Shown: positions 11,529 to 21,658 of the stretch, piece by piece
How positions within the stretch are numbered: the stretch's first letter is position 1
How the letters are laid out: the number at the start of each line of letters is the position of its first letter
Source: an uncultured Bacteroidota bacterium
GTDB lineage: Bacteria; Bacteroidota; Bacteroidia; JABEUT01
Assembly: GCA_903863935.1 (NCBI GenBank)
Contig: CAIPDV010000113.1
Location: forward strand, 43,333 to 107,332
DNA length: 64,000 nucleotides
Reading direction: 5' to 3'
Program-made: the position numbers and the translations under genes
Notes under the pieces: model-generated
Told to the model about the DNA's origin: nothing
Seen by the model: only the letters and a program-made list of their open reading frames with translations
The model's database searches: none

Positions 11529-13007
11529 TCAGTAATAAGTTAGCCTGATAACATCGGCAATATGTTTCGCAAAACGAAGAACCTGCCTGCAATAACCAAA
11601 TTCATTATCATACCAGGCATAAATTACAATGGAACGGTTATCGTTTGAAACAATTGTGGATGGGCTATCAACAATACAAGCACATGCATTTCCAATTAAA
11701 TCAGATGATACAAGTTCATTGAATTCTGAATATTGAATCTGTTCGATTAAGTTGCCAAACAATGCACCGTGACGGAGAATGTTATTTACCTCCTGTTTAG
11801 TAGTATCTTTTTTTACGCTTAAATGCAGTATGGCAAGTGAAACATCAGGTACCGGCACTCTTACTGCATTTCCAGTAATCTTGCCTTCCAGTTGAGGCAT
11901 TACTTTGGTAACTGCTTTACCTGCCCCTGTTTCAGTTATAACCATATTTACAACTGCAGACCGTCCTCTGCGGTATTTTTTATGGTAGTTGTCAAGCAGG
12001 TTTTGGTCATTGGTGTAGGCATGAATGGTTTCAATATGTCCTTTTTCAATTCCAAGCGAGTTTTCTATAACATGCAACACCGGGATAATAGCATTAGTGG
12101 TACAGGAAGCTGCTGAAAAAATCTGTTCTTCAGGTTTATAGTTTGTGTGGTTTACACCATGCACTATATTTGGAATATCTCCTTTGCCGGGTGCTGTAAG
12201 CAATACCTTTCCAATACCTTTTGATTTTAAATGTTGTTCTAAGCCGGCTCTGTCTCTCCAAACACCAGTATTATCAATAAGCAGAGCATCATTAATATCA
12301 TAAGCCGTATAGTCAACTTCACTTGGTTTTTCTGCGGAGATCATATGAATGATATGTCCATTCACAATAAGGGCTTTATTCTCAAAATCCTCAATTACGG
12401 TGCCGGGGAATGGGCCATGCACAGAATCTACTCTGAGAAGATCGGCTCTTTTTGAGATATCTTCATTGCTATTGCCTCTTGTTACTATTGCACGAAGTCG
12501 GAGTTGTTCACCTTTACCAGCCTGGGTTATGAGTTCACGGGCTATAATTCGGCCAATACGCCCAAATCCATACAAAACAACATCCTTAGGTATCATTCTT
12601 CGTTTATCCTTGCCAATAAAACTTGCAAGTTTATCTGCAACAAAATCTGCACTGCTTTTATAGTTTACTTTTTCTTTCAGCCATTCTGAGCTCAGCCGTC
12701 CAATATCAATCCGGGCAGGAGCCATATCCAGCTTTAAAATTTCATTAGCCAGTAATAAGGTATCGTGTATTGTGATTGGTTGCTTAATAATGTTTTGCGC
12801 ATAATGATGGTGATTCAATATTACACTTGAACTCCGGTCGACAAGTTGAAGACGGAATATTACAAGCTCAATTGATTTATCAAACCATAGCTTGCCTACC
12901 ACACTTATAAGTTCTATTGCTGCTTTTTCCTGTCCGTTCCAAATATTAAGACCTAATTCATACTTGTTTTGATGTGAATCTAAGGTTTTTTCATTACTGT
13001 TTGACAT
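11529..13007 (-). CDS. GAPDH-family protein with ~130-aa N-terminal extension
   Basis: DVVLYGFGRIGRIIARELI, SAASCTTNAIIPVLHV, WYDNEFGYCRQVLRFAKHI; long N-terminal domain preceding Rossmann fold. Confidence 0.88.
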   Translation of the reverse strand: MSNSNEKTLDSHQNKYELGLNIWNGQEKAAIELISVVGKLWFDKSIELVIFRLQLVDRSSSVILNHHHYAQNIIKQPITIHDTLLLANEILKLDMAPARIDIGRLSSEWLKEKVNYKSSADFVADKLASFIGKDKRRMIPKDVVLYGFGRIGRIIARELITQAGKGEQLRLRAIVTRGNSNEDISKRADLLRVDSVHGPFPGTVIEDFENKALIVNGHIIHMISAEKPSEVDYTAYDINDALLIDNTGVWRDRAGLEQHLKSKGIGKVLLTAPGKGDIPNIVHGVNHTNYKPEEQIFSAASCTTNAIIPVLHVIENSLGIEKGHIETIHAYTNDQNLLDNYHKKYRRGRSAVVNMVITETGAGKAVTKVMPQLEGKITGNAVRVPVPDVSLAILHLSVKKDTTKQEVNNILRHGALFGNLIEQIQYSEFNELVSSDLIGNACACIVDSPSTIVSNDNRSIVIYAWYDNEFGYCRQVLRFAKHIADVIRLTYY

Positions 13008-13082
13008 ATACTTCAATTTTTAATTATTCATAAATTATCGAGATAGTTACCCGAATAAAATTCCAGAGAAATTTTAAAGATG

Positions 13083-13090
13083 CAAAACTA
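13083..13090 (-). promoter_or_regulatory. -7 element TAGTTTTG upstream of the long gap paralog
   Basis: CAAAACTA on + strand, matches TAnnTTTG. Confidence 0.4.
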
Positions 13091-13253
13091 AAATATTCAA
13101 TTCAGGAATGATGTGATAAATGTATAATTTTTGTAAGTCCATTACAAAAATTAACTACTTAACAATTGGGGTGACTATTTTTATCCAGCCTTAGTAAGTT
13201 TTGAAGGATATTATACAAATAAAAACAGCATAAATGAGACTAGTATAAAAAGA

Positions 13254-13280
13254 AAACCCTGCCTTACTAAGGCAGGGTTT
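13254..13280 (-). terminator. Rho-independent terminator
   Basis: AAACCCTGCCTT-act-AAGGCAGGGTTT perfect 12-bp stem, T-rich flank; 3' of the 13302..16457 gene. Confidence 0.75.
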
Positions 13281-13301
13281 CTATTTTTTAAGAACGGTTT
13301 T

Positions 13302-16300
13302 TTATTTGACTACAACAAATTTGGCTACTTTTCTAAAGTTGCTTCCGGTTACAGCAGCAAAATAGGTTCCGGCTTGTAAATCTGTAACACTGAAAGGTAT
13401 TACATGGTTTCCAGGTGCTTGTTTGCCAAGTTCCATAGCTTTTACTTCCTTGCCTTGAATGTTATAAATACTGATGGTAATATTGTCAGCCGAAGAAAGG
13501 TCAAAGTTAATATTACCGGTACTGTTCATTGGGTTAGGATATATGGATAGTTTTTCCAATGAAGATGCTGATGTAATAGAAGGAACGGCAGTAGGTGCCT
13601 GATACATATCACTTGAAATCCAAAGGCCTCTTCCATGTGTTCCTACATAAATATCACCGGCATTATTACACATCCAGTTTGGCATGGTTTGTTGCTTGAT
13701 AGCTTGGGTAAGAACATTTGCAGGGAAGCCATTACTTGCTTTTGTCCAAACTGTAGAGCCACCATTCAATTTATCGGTATAATATATACCATGTTCAGTA
13801 GCAACCATTGCAGAACCCGGTAAGTAAGTGCCGTCTGAGTTTCTGATATCCAGAATTGCTCCATACACTGGCATTGGTGGCAGGTTACCTTGTTCATCTG
13901 TAAAGGTAGGGGTGCCAGCTGTAATTGCATTAGTTGATAAATAAACATAGTGAGTTGAAGAACCACCATAGTTGCCTAATGTAATCAATAAATTGTCGTG
14001 GTTTTTCGGATCAAAGTTAATCGAGAGAACATCCCTTCCGCTGGCAGAACTTAATGTAATCTTGGTTGAAACAACAGTAGTAAGTCCGGTAGGATGTGAG
14101 CCGCCTTCTGAATACCAAAGAGCACCAGAAGCGTAGTCGTTTGCTATAACAGCATTCAAGTTTGTAAACCTGAAAATATTTCCAGATTCATCTCCTGAGA
14201 AAATTGCATCTCCGTCAGGGCTCCATGCCAAGGCATGAATTGAACCACCGGTGAGAGCTGTTGGTTTGGAAAGCGGACCTGCAACTGGAATCCAAACCAC
14301 AGTAGAATTGCTTGCTCCCTGACCGTTAATCCAAATACCGTGTGCGGCATCAAAGCCTACCGCAAGTTTCGAAACCACTCTGTCAGGAACATTAAATGTA
14401 TCACCAGCATTATGTGCAGATGTGAGAACATAAGGGAAATTTCCATTTGCGCCAATCACCCAAATTAAACTATCCTTACCATAATTTTTCTGAGCAATGA
14501 ATAGAACAGAGTCATGGTTCAACGTATCATAATAATTTTCATATAATGCAACAGGGAATACGAAACAAGATAAATATTGTTGGTTACACACAGTAGCAAT
14601 AGAGTCAATATTAGCACCTCGGTTTACTCCGACGGTCTTTGTATAGGCGGTAGTAGGTTGTGAAAAACTGATTAGGTTACCTTCTTTGAGCAAAGAACCA
14701 TAATCACTACAGAAGTAAGCAATATATGGGTTAAGTTGAGAAACAGCAGCTCCTGCACCATCTCCGCCTGATAAATCAGTAGCATCATTCTTATAGTATC
14801 CATTACCATTAACGTAAGGTGAACCATTGTCTTGTGTTCCTCCGCCAATACCTAGGCCTTCTACCAGGGTACCGTTTCCATAATTAACAGTATCATAATT
14901 TACCATTGGTGAATAGCAAACGGTGTAATATTGAGTAACGTTATAATTTCTATTATAAGCTAACCAGTTTACACCTGCATTGACACTTTTGTAAATACCA
15001 CCATCGCAACCAAGGAAAATGATATTTGGGTTATTATTGTCGAATACGATTGTATGTTCATCCGGGTGGATTGGCCTGAAATATCCGCTTAATTCTGTCC
15101 AAGTGCCAACTGTATCTCCATTATATAATGAGCTCCATTGATAAAGAACGGTTCCCCCAGCCAACACCTTACCTGCATTTCCTGATGAAACAGCAAGAGC
15201 GTTATCATAGGTAGCCTGATCTTGAACGGTTGCTGGTTCAGCGTAAGGATCGAAAGCCATACTTCCGCCTGGGCCGATTTCATACCAATAACCTTGGTTT
15301 GTTAAAGCTGTTTTGGTCATAAAAATACCTGATTTTGAACCTGCTCCACCAAAACTTCCATTGCTTTGAATATAAGAAGCATAAATACGGTTAGGGTCAG
15401 TAGGAGCAACCGCAAACTCAATACGTGAGCCGCCATTTGGTAATTTACCCGCTCCGGTGGTATGTATTGGTGTGAATGAATTATCGGGTCCGCTTTGTGG
15501 GTAACAAATAAAACCAGCTCCTCCGTCTTCCGCAACAACTACACTTCCATCTGAAGAGATCTTGACGTCAAGACTACGTTGACTTAAAGTTTTACTATTA
15601 GTAGAGTTGATACATAATGCCCAAGTGGCACCACTATCATGAGAAATATATAAACCACCACCATTAGCACCAACATTACCTGTTGCTGCATAAATTACCA
15701 TTGGGTTAGTCGGGTTAATAGCAATACGATTTGTATAAGCCCAGGTAACATTATTCAAATTAGCTGTTGGTTTTGTACTAGGAAGCAAACGCCAGGTATT
15801 TCCATCATCTGTGGATTTAAAAATACCTCCGCCAAGTTCCCCTGAACTGAATTCCGGTAATGAAGCTGTAAAGCCTTCACCTGTACCTACATATATAGCT
15901 CCATTCGCATCTTGTGCTATGCAGCAAATATTCATATTCAACATGTTTTCATCTTGGCTGAACGATACGGTTGAAAAGGTATTACCCCAATGTGAACCAC
16001 CATCTGTCGATTTCCAAACACCACCTGTCATTCCACCTGCAAAAATTGTTTGGTGTGAAGGATCATTCTTATCAATTAAAATAGCCCTGGTACGGCCACC
16101 AATATTGGTTGGCCCTGCACTTACCCAACTAAAATTAGGTAGTGCTGATGTATTGTGTGTATTACGTGCGTTTAAAGCGGCTCTGTCAGCTTCCGCTGCA
16201 GCAAGCATGCTTGGGTAATCTAACGCATTGGTAGTGATGTTCTTTCTTGCATTGAAGAAATAGGACATCATACCTTGAGCACCTGCATCATGTTCTGCTT

Positions 16301-16457
16301 CTGATTCTTTCACTCCAAGGTCACCGGCACTGTATTGCCTGTGATGATTGGAAAACACAGTAAATAATAACCCGGCAGCAACAGCCACCGTTCCAAGCCT
16401 TAAGCTAATGAATGATAGTGAGTTTTTTGTGGTTTTGGTAGAATCTTTAAGGTTCAT
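13302..16457 (-). CDS. T9SS type A sorted BNR/VPS10-sortilin-like beta-propeller protein (paralog A)
   Basis: Repeated SxDxGxTW motifs (STDGGSHW, STDDGNTW, SHDSGATW) and C-terminal LSIYPNPMNSTGNINFDL...VAKFVVVK sorting tail. Confidence 0.88.
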   Translation of the reverse strand: MNLKDSTKTTKNSLSFISLRLGTVAVAAGLLFTVFSNHHRQYSAGDLGVKESEAEHDAGAQGMMSYFFNARKNITTNALDYPSMLAAAEADRAALNARNTHNTSALPNFSWVSAGPTNIGGRTRAILIDKNDPSHQTIFAGGMTGGVWKSTDGGSHWGNTFSTVSFSQDENMLNMNICCIAQDANGAIYVGTGEGFTASLPEFSSGELGGGIFKSTDDGNTWRLLPSTKPTANLNNVTWAYTNRIAINPTNPMVIYAATGNVGANGGGLYISHDSGATWALCINSTNSKTLSQRSLDVKISSDGSVVVAEDGGAGFICYPQSGPDNSFTPIHTTGAGKLPNGGSRIEFAVAPTDPNRIYASYIQSNGSFGGAGSKSGIFMTKTALTNQGYWYEIGPGGSMAFDPYAEPATVQDQATYDNALAVSSGNAGKVLAGGTVLYQWSSLYNGDTVGTWTELSGYFRPIHPDEHTIVFDNNNPNIIFLGCDGGIYKSVNAGVNWLAYNRNYNVTQYYTVCYSPMVNYDTVNYGNGTLVEGLGIGGGTQDNGSPYVNGNGYYKNDATDLSGGDGAGAAVSQLNPYIAYFCSDYGSLLKEGNLISFSQPTTAYTKTVGVNRGANIDSIATVCNQQYLSCFVFPVALYENYYDTLNHDSVLFIAQKNYGKDSLIWVIGANGNFPYVLTSAHNAGDTFNVPDRVVSKLAVGFDAAHGIWINGQGASNSTVVWIPVAGPLSKPTALTGGSIHALAWSPDGDAIFSGDESGNIFRFTNLNAVIANDYASGALWYSEGGSHPTGLTTVVSTKITLSSASGRDVLSINFDPKNHDNLLITLGNYGGSSTHYVYLSTNAITAGTPTFTDEQGNLPPMPVYGAILDIRNSDGTYLPGSAMVATEHGIYYTDKLNGGSTVWTKASNGFPANVLTQAIKQQTMPNWMCNNAGDIYVGTHGRGLWISSDMYQAPTAVPSITSASSLEKLSIYPNPMNSTGNINFDLSSADNITISIYNIQGKEVKAMELGKQAPGNHVIPFSVTDLQAGTYFAAVTGSNFRKVAKFVVVK

Positions 16458-16483
16458 AACAGGTAATTTGGTGAGTTAGATGA

Positions 16484-16491
16484 CAAATGTA
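16484..16491 (-). promoter_or_regulatory. -7 element TACATTTG proximal to paralog A
   Basis: CAAATGTA on + strand, 26 nt before the ATG. Confidence 0.4.
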
Positions 16492-16617
16492 TTAATTATT
16501 CAGACGTATGAATGCTACTTTTTACTCTTAGCAATAAAAATATTCAATAACATCATGAATTGGTTTTTAAAACGATGTAAAGGTATATCCTAAATCATGT
16601 TTTTGAAGTCACAATTA

Positions 16618-16668
16618 TTAAATGGTGGGTTTGACTTATTAAACGGCGGGTTTCACTTATTGAATGGT
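16618..16668 (-). promoter_or_regulatory. Three 9-bp direct repeats, 21-bp period (LytTR-like operator candidate) upstream of paralog A
   Basis: On minus strand ACCATTCAA / GCCGTTTAA / ACCATTTAA at 16660-16668, 16639-16647, 16618-16626; spacings exactly 21 and 21. Confidence 0.5.
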
Positions 16669-19600
16669 TACCTTATAATAATGATTTTTTTTGTCATGTT
16701 TAAATCCTTACCGCTTAATGTTATAAAATATGAACCAGGGGGTAAATCGGTCGTATTAAATTGAAATGAATGGCGTCCAATTGATACGTTTTCTCGAAAT
16801 AATGATAGTACTTCCTTACCTTCCAAATTAGACAGCCTAATTGTTACAAGAGCTTCTCGATTTAGAGAAAATTCAACATTCCCCTGATTTTTAATCGGGT
16901 TAGGGTAAACGGATAATGTGTTTTTATAATCAGAACCAACAATTTGGGCCAGCGAAGTTGGGGCTTGAAAGTTGGTATTTGACACCCATAAACCTCGACC
17001 AACAGTTGCCGCATAAATGTCTCCGGCGTTATTGCACCACCAGTTATCCATTGTTTGTTTTTTTATTGACCTGACCAAGCAATTAGCCATACCGTTATTG
17101 TTTTTAACCCATATTGTTGAACTTCCATTTATTTTGTCGGTAGTATATATCCCATGTTCAGTTCCGATCATTGCTGTATTGCCACTCCAGCTACCATCCT
17201 GATTTCGGATGTTCATGATTGAACTGTACACCGGCATTTGAGGTAGATTTCCTGTTACATCTTTAAATGTTGGAACACCATTCAAGGCATTGGATGAGTA
17301 AAATACATAGCCGGCGCCACCATATCCACCAACTGTAACAAGTATATTATTCCCATTTTTAGGATCTACTGCTATTGAAAGAATATATCTGTTTGCTGCC
17401 TGTGCGAGCGTTAATTTTGTTGAAACTATATTCGTGTTTCCAGTTGGGTGCGCACCTCCCTGGCTATACCAAAGAGCACCACTGCAAAAATCATTCGCAA
17501 TAATTGAGTTAATATTTGTAAATCTGAAAATGTTACCAGCCACATCACCTGAAAAAATTGCGTCTCCATCTCCAGTCCAGCTAATTACACTAATTGAACC
17601 ACCTATGAGTGGAGTAGGGGAAGAGAGTGCTCCTGCAATTGGCATCCAAATTACTGAGTTATTACTCGCGCCTTGTCCATTTATCCAAATACCATGGGCA
17701 GCATCAAACCCAACTGCTACCCTTGAAACCACCCTGTCGGGAATACTAATTGTATCGTTGGAAGAAATTGACTTCGTAAATACATAAGGATAGGAACCAT
17801 TAGCACCATTAGCCCATATAGTGTCACCTTTGGCGTAGTTTTTAAGGGTTATGAATTGAATAGAGTCATGATTCAATGTATCATAATTATTTTCATACAT
17901 TGAAACAGGGAAAATAAAATTAGAAAGATAAGTATACGCGCATAACCTTCCTACAGAATCGATATTTGCTCCCTGACAATTGCCTATGGTTTTAGTGTAG
18001 GCATCTATCGGAGTAGTAAAACTAGAAAAGTTGTTTGTTCTTTGGAACGATTGCCCATTTTGTGTAGCATAATAAGCAATATTTGGATTTATTGAGGAAA
18101 TGTTGAGGGATGAAGCATCTCCACTTTCAAGTTCATATCCATCATTAGAATATGGTCCATTTCCTTTTATGTAAAGTAATCCATTATCCTGGGTTCCTCC
18201 ACCAATTCCTAATCCAACAGTATTTAAAGTAGAGTTATATATATAATTGACCTGTGGGGCAAATGCAACGTTAAAGAATTCTGTTACGTCATAGTTCCGA
18301 TTGTACGGTAGCCAGGAGTTTCCATCAGTGTAGCTTTTAAAAACACCTCCGTCGCAACCAACAAAAACTATATCAGGGTTTTTAGAATCAAAAACTATCG
18401 TTTGATCATTTGTGTGAATCCAATTTGAATCTGGGTTAGATAATGGAGTAGTATGGGTTAAATTTACCCATGCCCCAATTGTATCTCCTAAAAATAGTGA
18501 GTTCCATTTCCATAAAGCTGTTCCCCCAACTAATAAATACCCTTCATTGGCTGGTGAAACTGCCAAGGTATTATCATAAACTGCCTGGTCAAGATTATAT
18601 AGATCTTTATATGGGTCAAATGAAAAACTTCCACCAGGGCCAATCATGTACCAATAACCTCCATTTGTTTTAGCTGTTTGAGTCATAAATATACCTGAAA
18701 CCGGATTAGCACCAAAACTGCCATTAGAAGCTATATCTGATGCATAAATTCTATTTGGGTCAGTAGGTGAAATGGCAAATTCTATTCGTGAAGAATTGCC
18801 AGGTAAACTTCCGGCACCCGTGTATGGGATTTGTGCAAAAAGGCTATCCGGTCCGCTTAGCGGATAGCAAATATATCCATACCCGCCAACCTCAGCAACA
18901 ACAACACTTCCATCGTTCGAGATTTTTACATCCTGAGAAGTTGCAGTCAAGTTTTTACTATTAGCAGAGTTAATACATAAAGACCACGAATTTCCACCAT
19001 TATTGGTTACATATAATCCACCCCCATTTGCTCCAACATTCCCAGTTGCAGCATAAATTACCAATGGGTTTATTGGGTTTACTGCAATTCGGTTTGTATA
19101 TGCCCATTTTACGTTATCAAAATTCGCTATTGGTATTGTAGCAGGAAGCAAATGCCATGTAGCTCCATCATCCATAGATTTAAAAATCCCTCCACCAAGT
19201 AAACCGGAACAATATTCAGGAATTGCACTTGTAAATCCATCCCCGGTACCAATGTAAATTACACCATTCACATCTTGTGCAATGCAACTAACATTCATGT
19301 TTGACATACTATCATCCAGGCTGAAAGAAATGGAAGGCATGGTATTTCCCCAAGTTGCGCCTCCGTTTGTAGATTTCCAAATTCCTCCTGCAATACCTCC
19401 TGCAAATATTGTTTGATGGGAAGGATCATTATTATCTATTAAAATTGCCTTTGTCTCTCCACCAGTATTGGTTGGTCCAACACTGTTCCATGTGAAAATA
19501 GGGAGTGAACTTGTAGCGTGAGATTTCTGATGGTTAACCATTGCTTTGTCTGCTAAATCCGCAGCCAACATGCTTTTGTAATCCATTTTATTAGTATACG

Positions 19601-19823
19601 GATTTTTGCGTGCATTGAAGAAAAACTGTTCTCTTCCTTTTAATGATGAAAAGCCACCATTAATATTGTTCTTTATATTTTGAACATTATTTGATGTGTA
19701 TTGCTTGTGTCTTGTGGTAAACAAGGTTATAAGCAAACTAAATAAAAGAGTCAGCAGTGCCGGTTTTAAAGCTAGTAGCGAGAAGGAGTTCTTGCTCACC
19801 CTTAAAAAATCTTTCCTGCTCAT
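16668..19823 (-). CDS. T9SS type A sorted BNR/VPS10-sortilin-like protein (paralog B)
   Basis: 1051 aa, same length and collinear with 13302..16457; STNGGATW, SMDDGATW, C-terminal LSVYPNPIKNQGNVEFSL...MTKKIIIIR. Confidence 0.88.
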   Translation of the reverse strand: MSRKDFLRVSKNSFSLLALKPALLTLLFSLLITLFTTRHKQYTSNNVQNIKNNINGGFSSLKGREQFFFNARKNPYTNKMDYKSMLAADLADKAMVNHQKSHATSSLPIFTWNSVGPTNTGGETKAILIDNNDPSHQTIFAGGIAGGIWKSTNGGATWGNTMPSISFSLDDSMSNMNVSCIAQDVNGVIYIGTGDGFTSAIPEYCSGLLGGGIFKSMDDGATWHLLPATIPIANFDNVKWAYTNRIAVNPINPLVIYAATGNVGANGGGLYVTNNGGNSWSLCINSANSKNLTATSQDVKISNDGSVVVAEVGGYGYICYPLSGPDSLFAQIPYTGAGSLPGNSSRIEFAISPTDPNRIYASDIASNGSFGANPVSGIFMTQTAKTNGGYWYMIGPGGSFSFDPYKDLYNLDQAVYDNTLAVSPANEGYLLVGGTALWKWNSLFLGDTIGAWVNLTHTTPLSNPDSNWIHTNDQTIVFDSKNPDIVFVGCDGGVFKSYTDGNSWLPYNRNYDVTEFFNVAFAPQVNYIYNSTLNTVGLGIGGGTQDNGLLYIKGNGPYSNDGYELESGDASSLNISSINPNIAYYATQNGQSFQRTNNFSSFTTPIDAYTKTIGNCQGANIDSVGRLCAYTYLSNFIFPVSMYENNYDTLNHDSIQFITLKNYAKGDTIWANGANGSYPYVFTKSISSNDTISIPDRVVSRVAVGFDAAHGIWINGQGASNNSVIWMPIAGALSSPTPLIGGSISVISWTGDGDAIFSGDVAGNIFRFTNINSIIANDFCSGALWYSQGGAHPTGNTNIVSTKLTLAQAANRYILSIAVDPKNGNNILVTVGGYGGAGYVFYSSNALNGVPTFKDVTGNLPQMPVYSSIMNIRNQDGSWSGNTAMIGTEHGIYTTDKINGSSTIWVKNNNGMANCLVRSIKKQTMDNWWCNNAGDIYAATVGRGLWVSNTNFQAPTSLAQIVGSDYKNTLSVYPNPIKNQGNVEFSLNREALVTIRLSNLEGKEVLSLFRENVSIGRHSFQFNTTDLPPGSYFITLSGKDLNMTKKIIIIR

Positions 19824-19849
19824 AATTTGAATGAAAATAAATTATAAAA

Positions 19850-19857
19850 CAAAAGTA
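19850..19857 (-). promoter_or_regulatory. -7 element TACTTTTG upstream of paralog B
   Basis: CAAAAGTA on + strand, 26 nt before the ATG. Confidence 0.45.
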
Positions 19858-19889
19858 TGTAATAATAACTGGTCGTCAGGCTACAATTA

Positions 19890-19919
19890 TTAAACGGCGG
19901 GTTTCGCTTATTGTATGGT
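19890..19919 (-). promoter_or_regulatory. Two 9-bp direct repeats, 21-bp period, upstream of paralog B
   Basis: On minus strand ACCATACAA (19911-19919) and GCCGTTTAA (19890-19898), spacing 21. Confidence 0.5.
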
Positions 19920-19962
19920 AGAAAAACTACCCGAAAGTTGAAAAAGTGAAACTAATTTAAAC

Positions 19963-20838
19963 TTAAAAAAGATGCTTTTCAGCATGATAAGAAGACCGAA
20001 CTAACGGTCCACTTTCAACATACCTGAATCCTTTTGCAAGACCAATTTGTTTTAACTCGGCAAATATGTCCGGATGAATAAATTCCTTTACAGGAAGATG
20101 TTCGGGGGTGGGCTGAAGGTATTGGCCTAATGTGAGTATACTAACTCCTGAGTTTCTCAGATCGTCCATTGATTCCAGTATCTCGTCAAATGTTTCGCCA
20201 AGTCCAAGCATTATGCCTGATTTTGTTCGCATACCTGCATCTGTCAGCATTTTTAAAACTGCCAGACTACGGTCGTATTTGGCTTGCACCCGAACCTGTT
20301 TGGTTAACCTACGTATAGTTTCCAAATTATGCGAAACTATTTCAGGGTGGGCTTCTGCAATTTTAGCAACCAGTTCTGGGTCGCCCTGAAAATCACCAAT
20401 CAGGGTTTCTAAAGTAACACCCGGGCATTTTTCACGAATTGTATTAATGGTTTCAACCCAAATGGCCGCACCGCCATCCTTTAAATCATCTCGATCAACG
20501 GATGTGATAACACAGTGTTTCACTTTCATTAATGAAACAGCTTCCGCAACACGCTGAGGTTCCTGAAGGTCCACAGGTTTGGGACGTCCGGTTGCAACTG
20601 CACAAAATCCGCATGAACGGGTACAAATATTACCAAGTATCATAAAAGTGGCAGTGCCGGCACCCCAGCACTCGCCCATATTCGGGCAATTGCCACTACG
20701 GCAAATAGTGTGCAATCGGTTATGTTCAACAGTATCCCTCACGGAACGATAATTCTCGCCAGTTGGTAGTTTTACTTTAAGCCAGGAGGGTTTGCCAGTT
20801 GGCTGCTTTGTTAATTCAGTAGTATTAGTTTCGGTCAC
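19963..20838 (-). CDS. lipA: Lipoyl synthase
   Basis: [36 protein letters not shown] radical-SAM and auxiliary cluster motifs. Confidence 0.96.
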   Translation of the reverse strand: MTETNTTELTKQPTGKPSWLKVKLPTGENYRSVRDTVEHNRLHTICRSGNCPNMGECWGAGTATFMILGNICTRSCGFCAVATGRPKPVDLQEPQRVAEAVSLMKVKHCVITSVDRDDLKDGGAAIWVETINTIREKCPGVTLETLIGDFQGDPELVAKIAEAHPEIVSHNLETIRRLTKQVRVQAKYDRSLAVLKMLTDAGMRTKSGIMLGLGETFDEILESMDDLRNSGVSILTLGQYLQPTPEHLPVKEFIHPDIFAELKQIGLAKGFRYVESGPLVRSSYHAEKHLF

Positions 20839-20849
20839 AATTTAGGAAG

Positions 20850-21614
20850 TTAATACCAGCGTTTACCAACGTTGATACTTAAGTAGAGATTAATAAATAC
20901 CTGGTTGTTTTTGGTAAAAGCCATCATTGGAATTACATTCTTATATCCATCTACAACTATGCCTGCTTCAATTGCTTTGATACTTTTATTACGATTGGCA
21001 AAATCAAAGTTTAACCCACCCTTAGCGTATAATCCAGGATAGAAAGATAACTCGCCCATACCATCGAAAACAGATGCACGCCCGTAAATGTTAGTAGGAG
21101 TATCCTTGTAGGGATCATATTTTTCTGGAACCGGTAATTGGTCACCGGTTGGTCCGGTGGAATAAATCTCAAGATAAACAGGCTTCAAAACAGCCAATGA
21201 TACTCCTGCTGAATAAACTGCATCAATCTGAACACAACTCAAGTCATTTTTTCTCCATATCATCCTGGAAACACCTACTCCTAAACGTAAAGTACCCATT
21301 CCATTTAATTTGCCAAAATAATAAGGTGATGCTTCAGGCTGATTCGGATTTGAAATTTTATATTCCTGGGCATGGTGCATCGTAACAAACTCAGCTTCCC
21401 AGTAAATTTTTTTATAAATATCAAGTATTTTACCTTTTCTGAAGTAAAACCCCCATCCTTCCGTATGTATGGAAAGTCCACCAACTGCCTGATGGTTATA
21501 AAGCACTTTGGCATCATTAATAATAGCGTCTTCAATTACTTCCTGAGAAAAGACTCCGTTGCTAAATGATACAGTAATAAATAAGACGGATAATATTTTT
21601 ACAAATCGGGTCAT
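20850..21614 (-). CDS. Hypothetical secreted protein, outer-membrane barrel-like
   Basis: Signal peptide, beta-rich periodic pattern. Confidence 0.6.
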   Translation of the reverse strand: MTRFVKILSVLFITVSFSNGVFSQEVIEDAIINDAKVLYNHQAVGGLSIHTEGWGFYFRKGKILDIYKKIYWEAEFVTMHHAQEYKISNPNQPEASPYYFGKLNGMGTLRLGVGVSRMIWRKNDLSCVQIDAVYSAGVSLAVLKPVYLEIYSTGPTGDQLPVPEKYDPYKDTPTNIYGRASVFDGMGELSFYPGLYAKGGLNFDFANRNKSIKAIEAGIVVDGYKNVIPMMAFTKNNQVFINLYLSINVGKRWY

Positions 21615-21658
21615 TAATACTTTGTCCTATATTTGTAAGGGCAAATTTATACAAAATT

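Noticed and set aside
15811-16218. ORF 135 aa on + strand
   Set aside because: Antisense to the T9SS propeller gene, no signal or domain; long antisense frames are expected opposite repetitive CDS.
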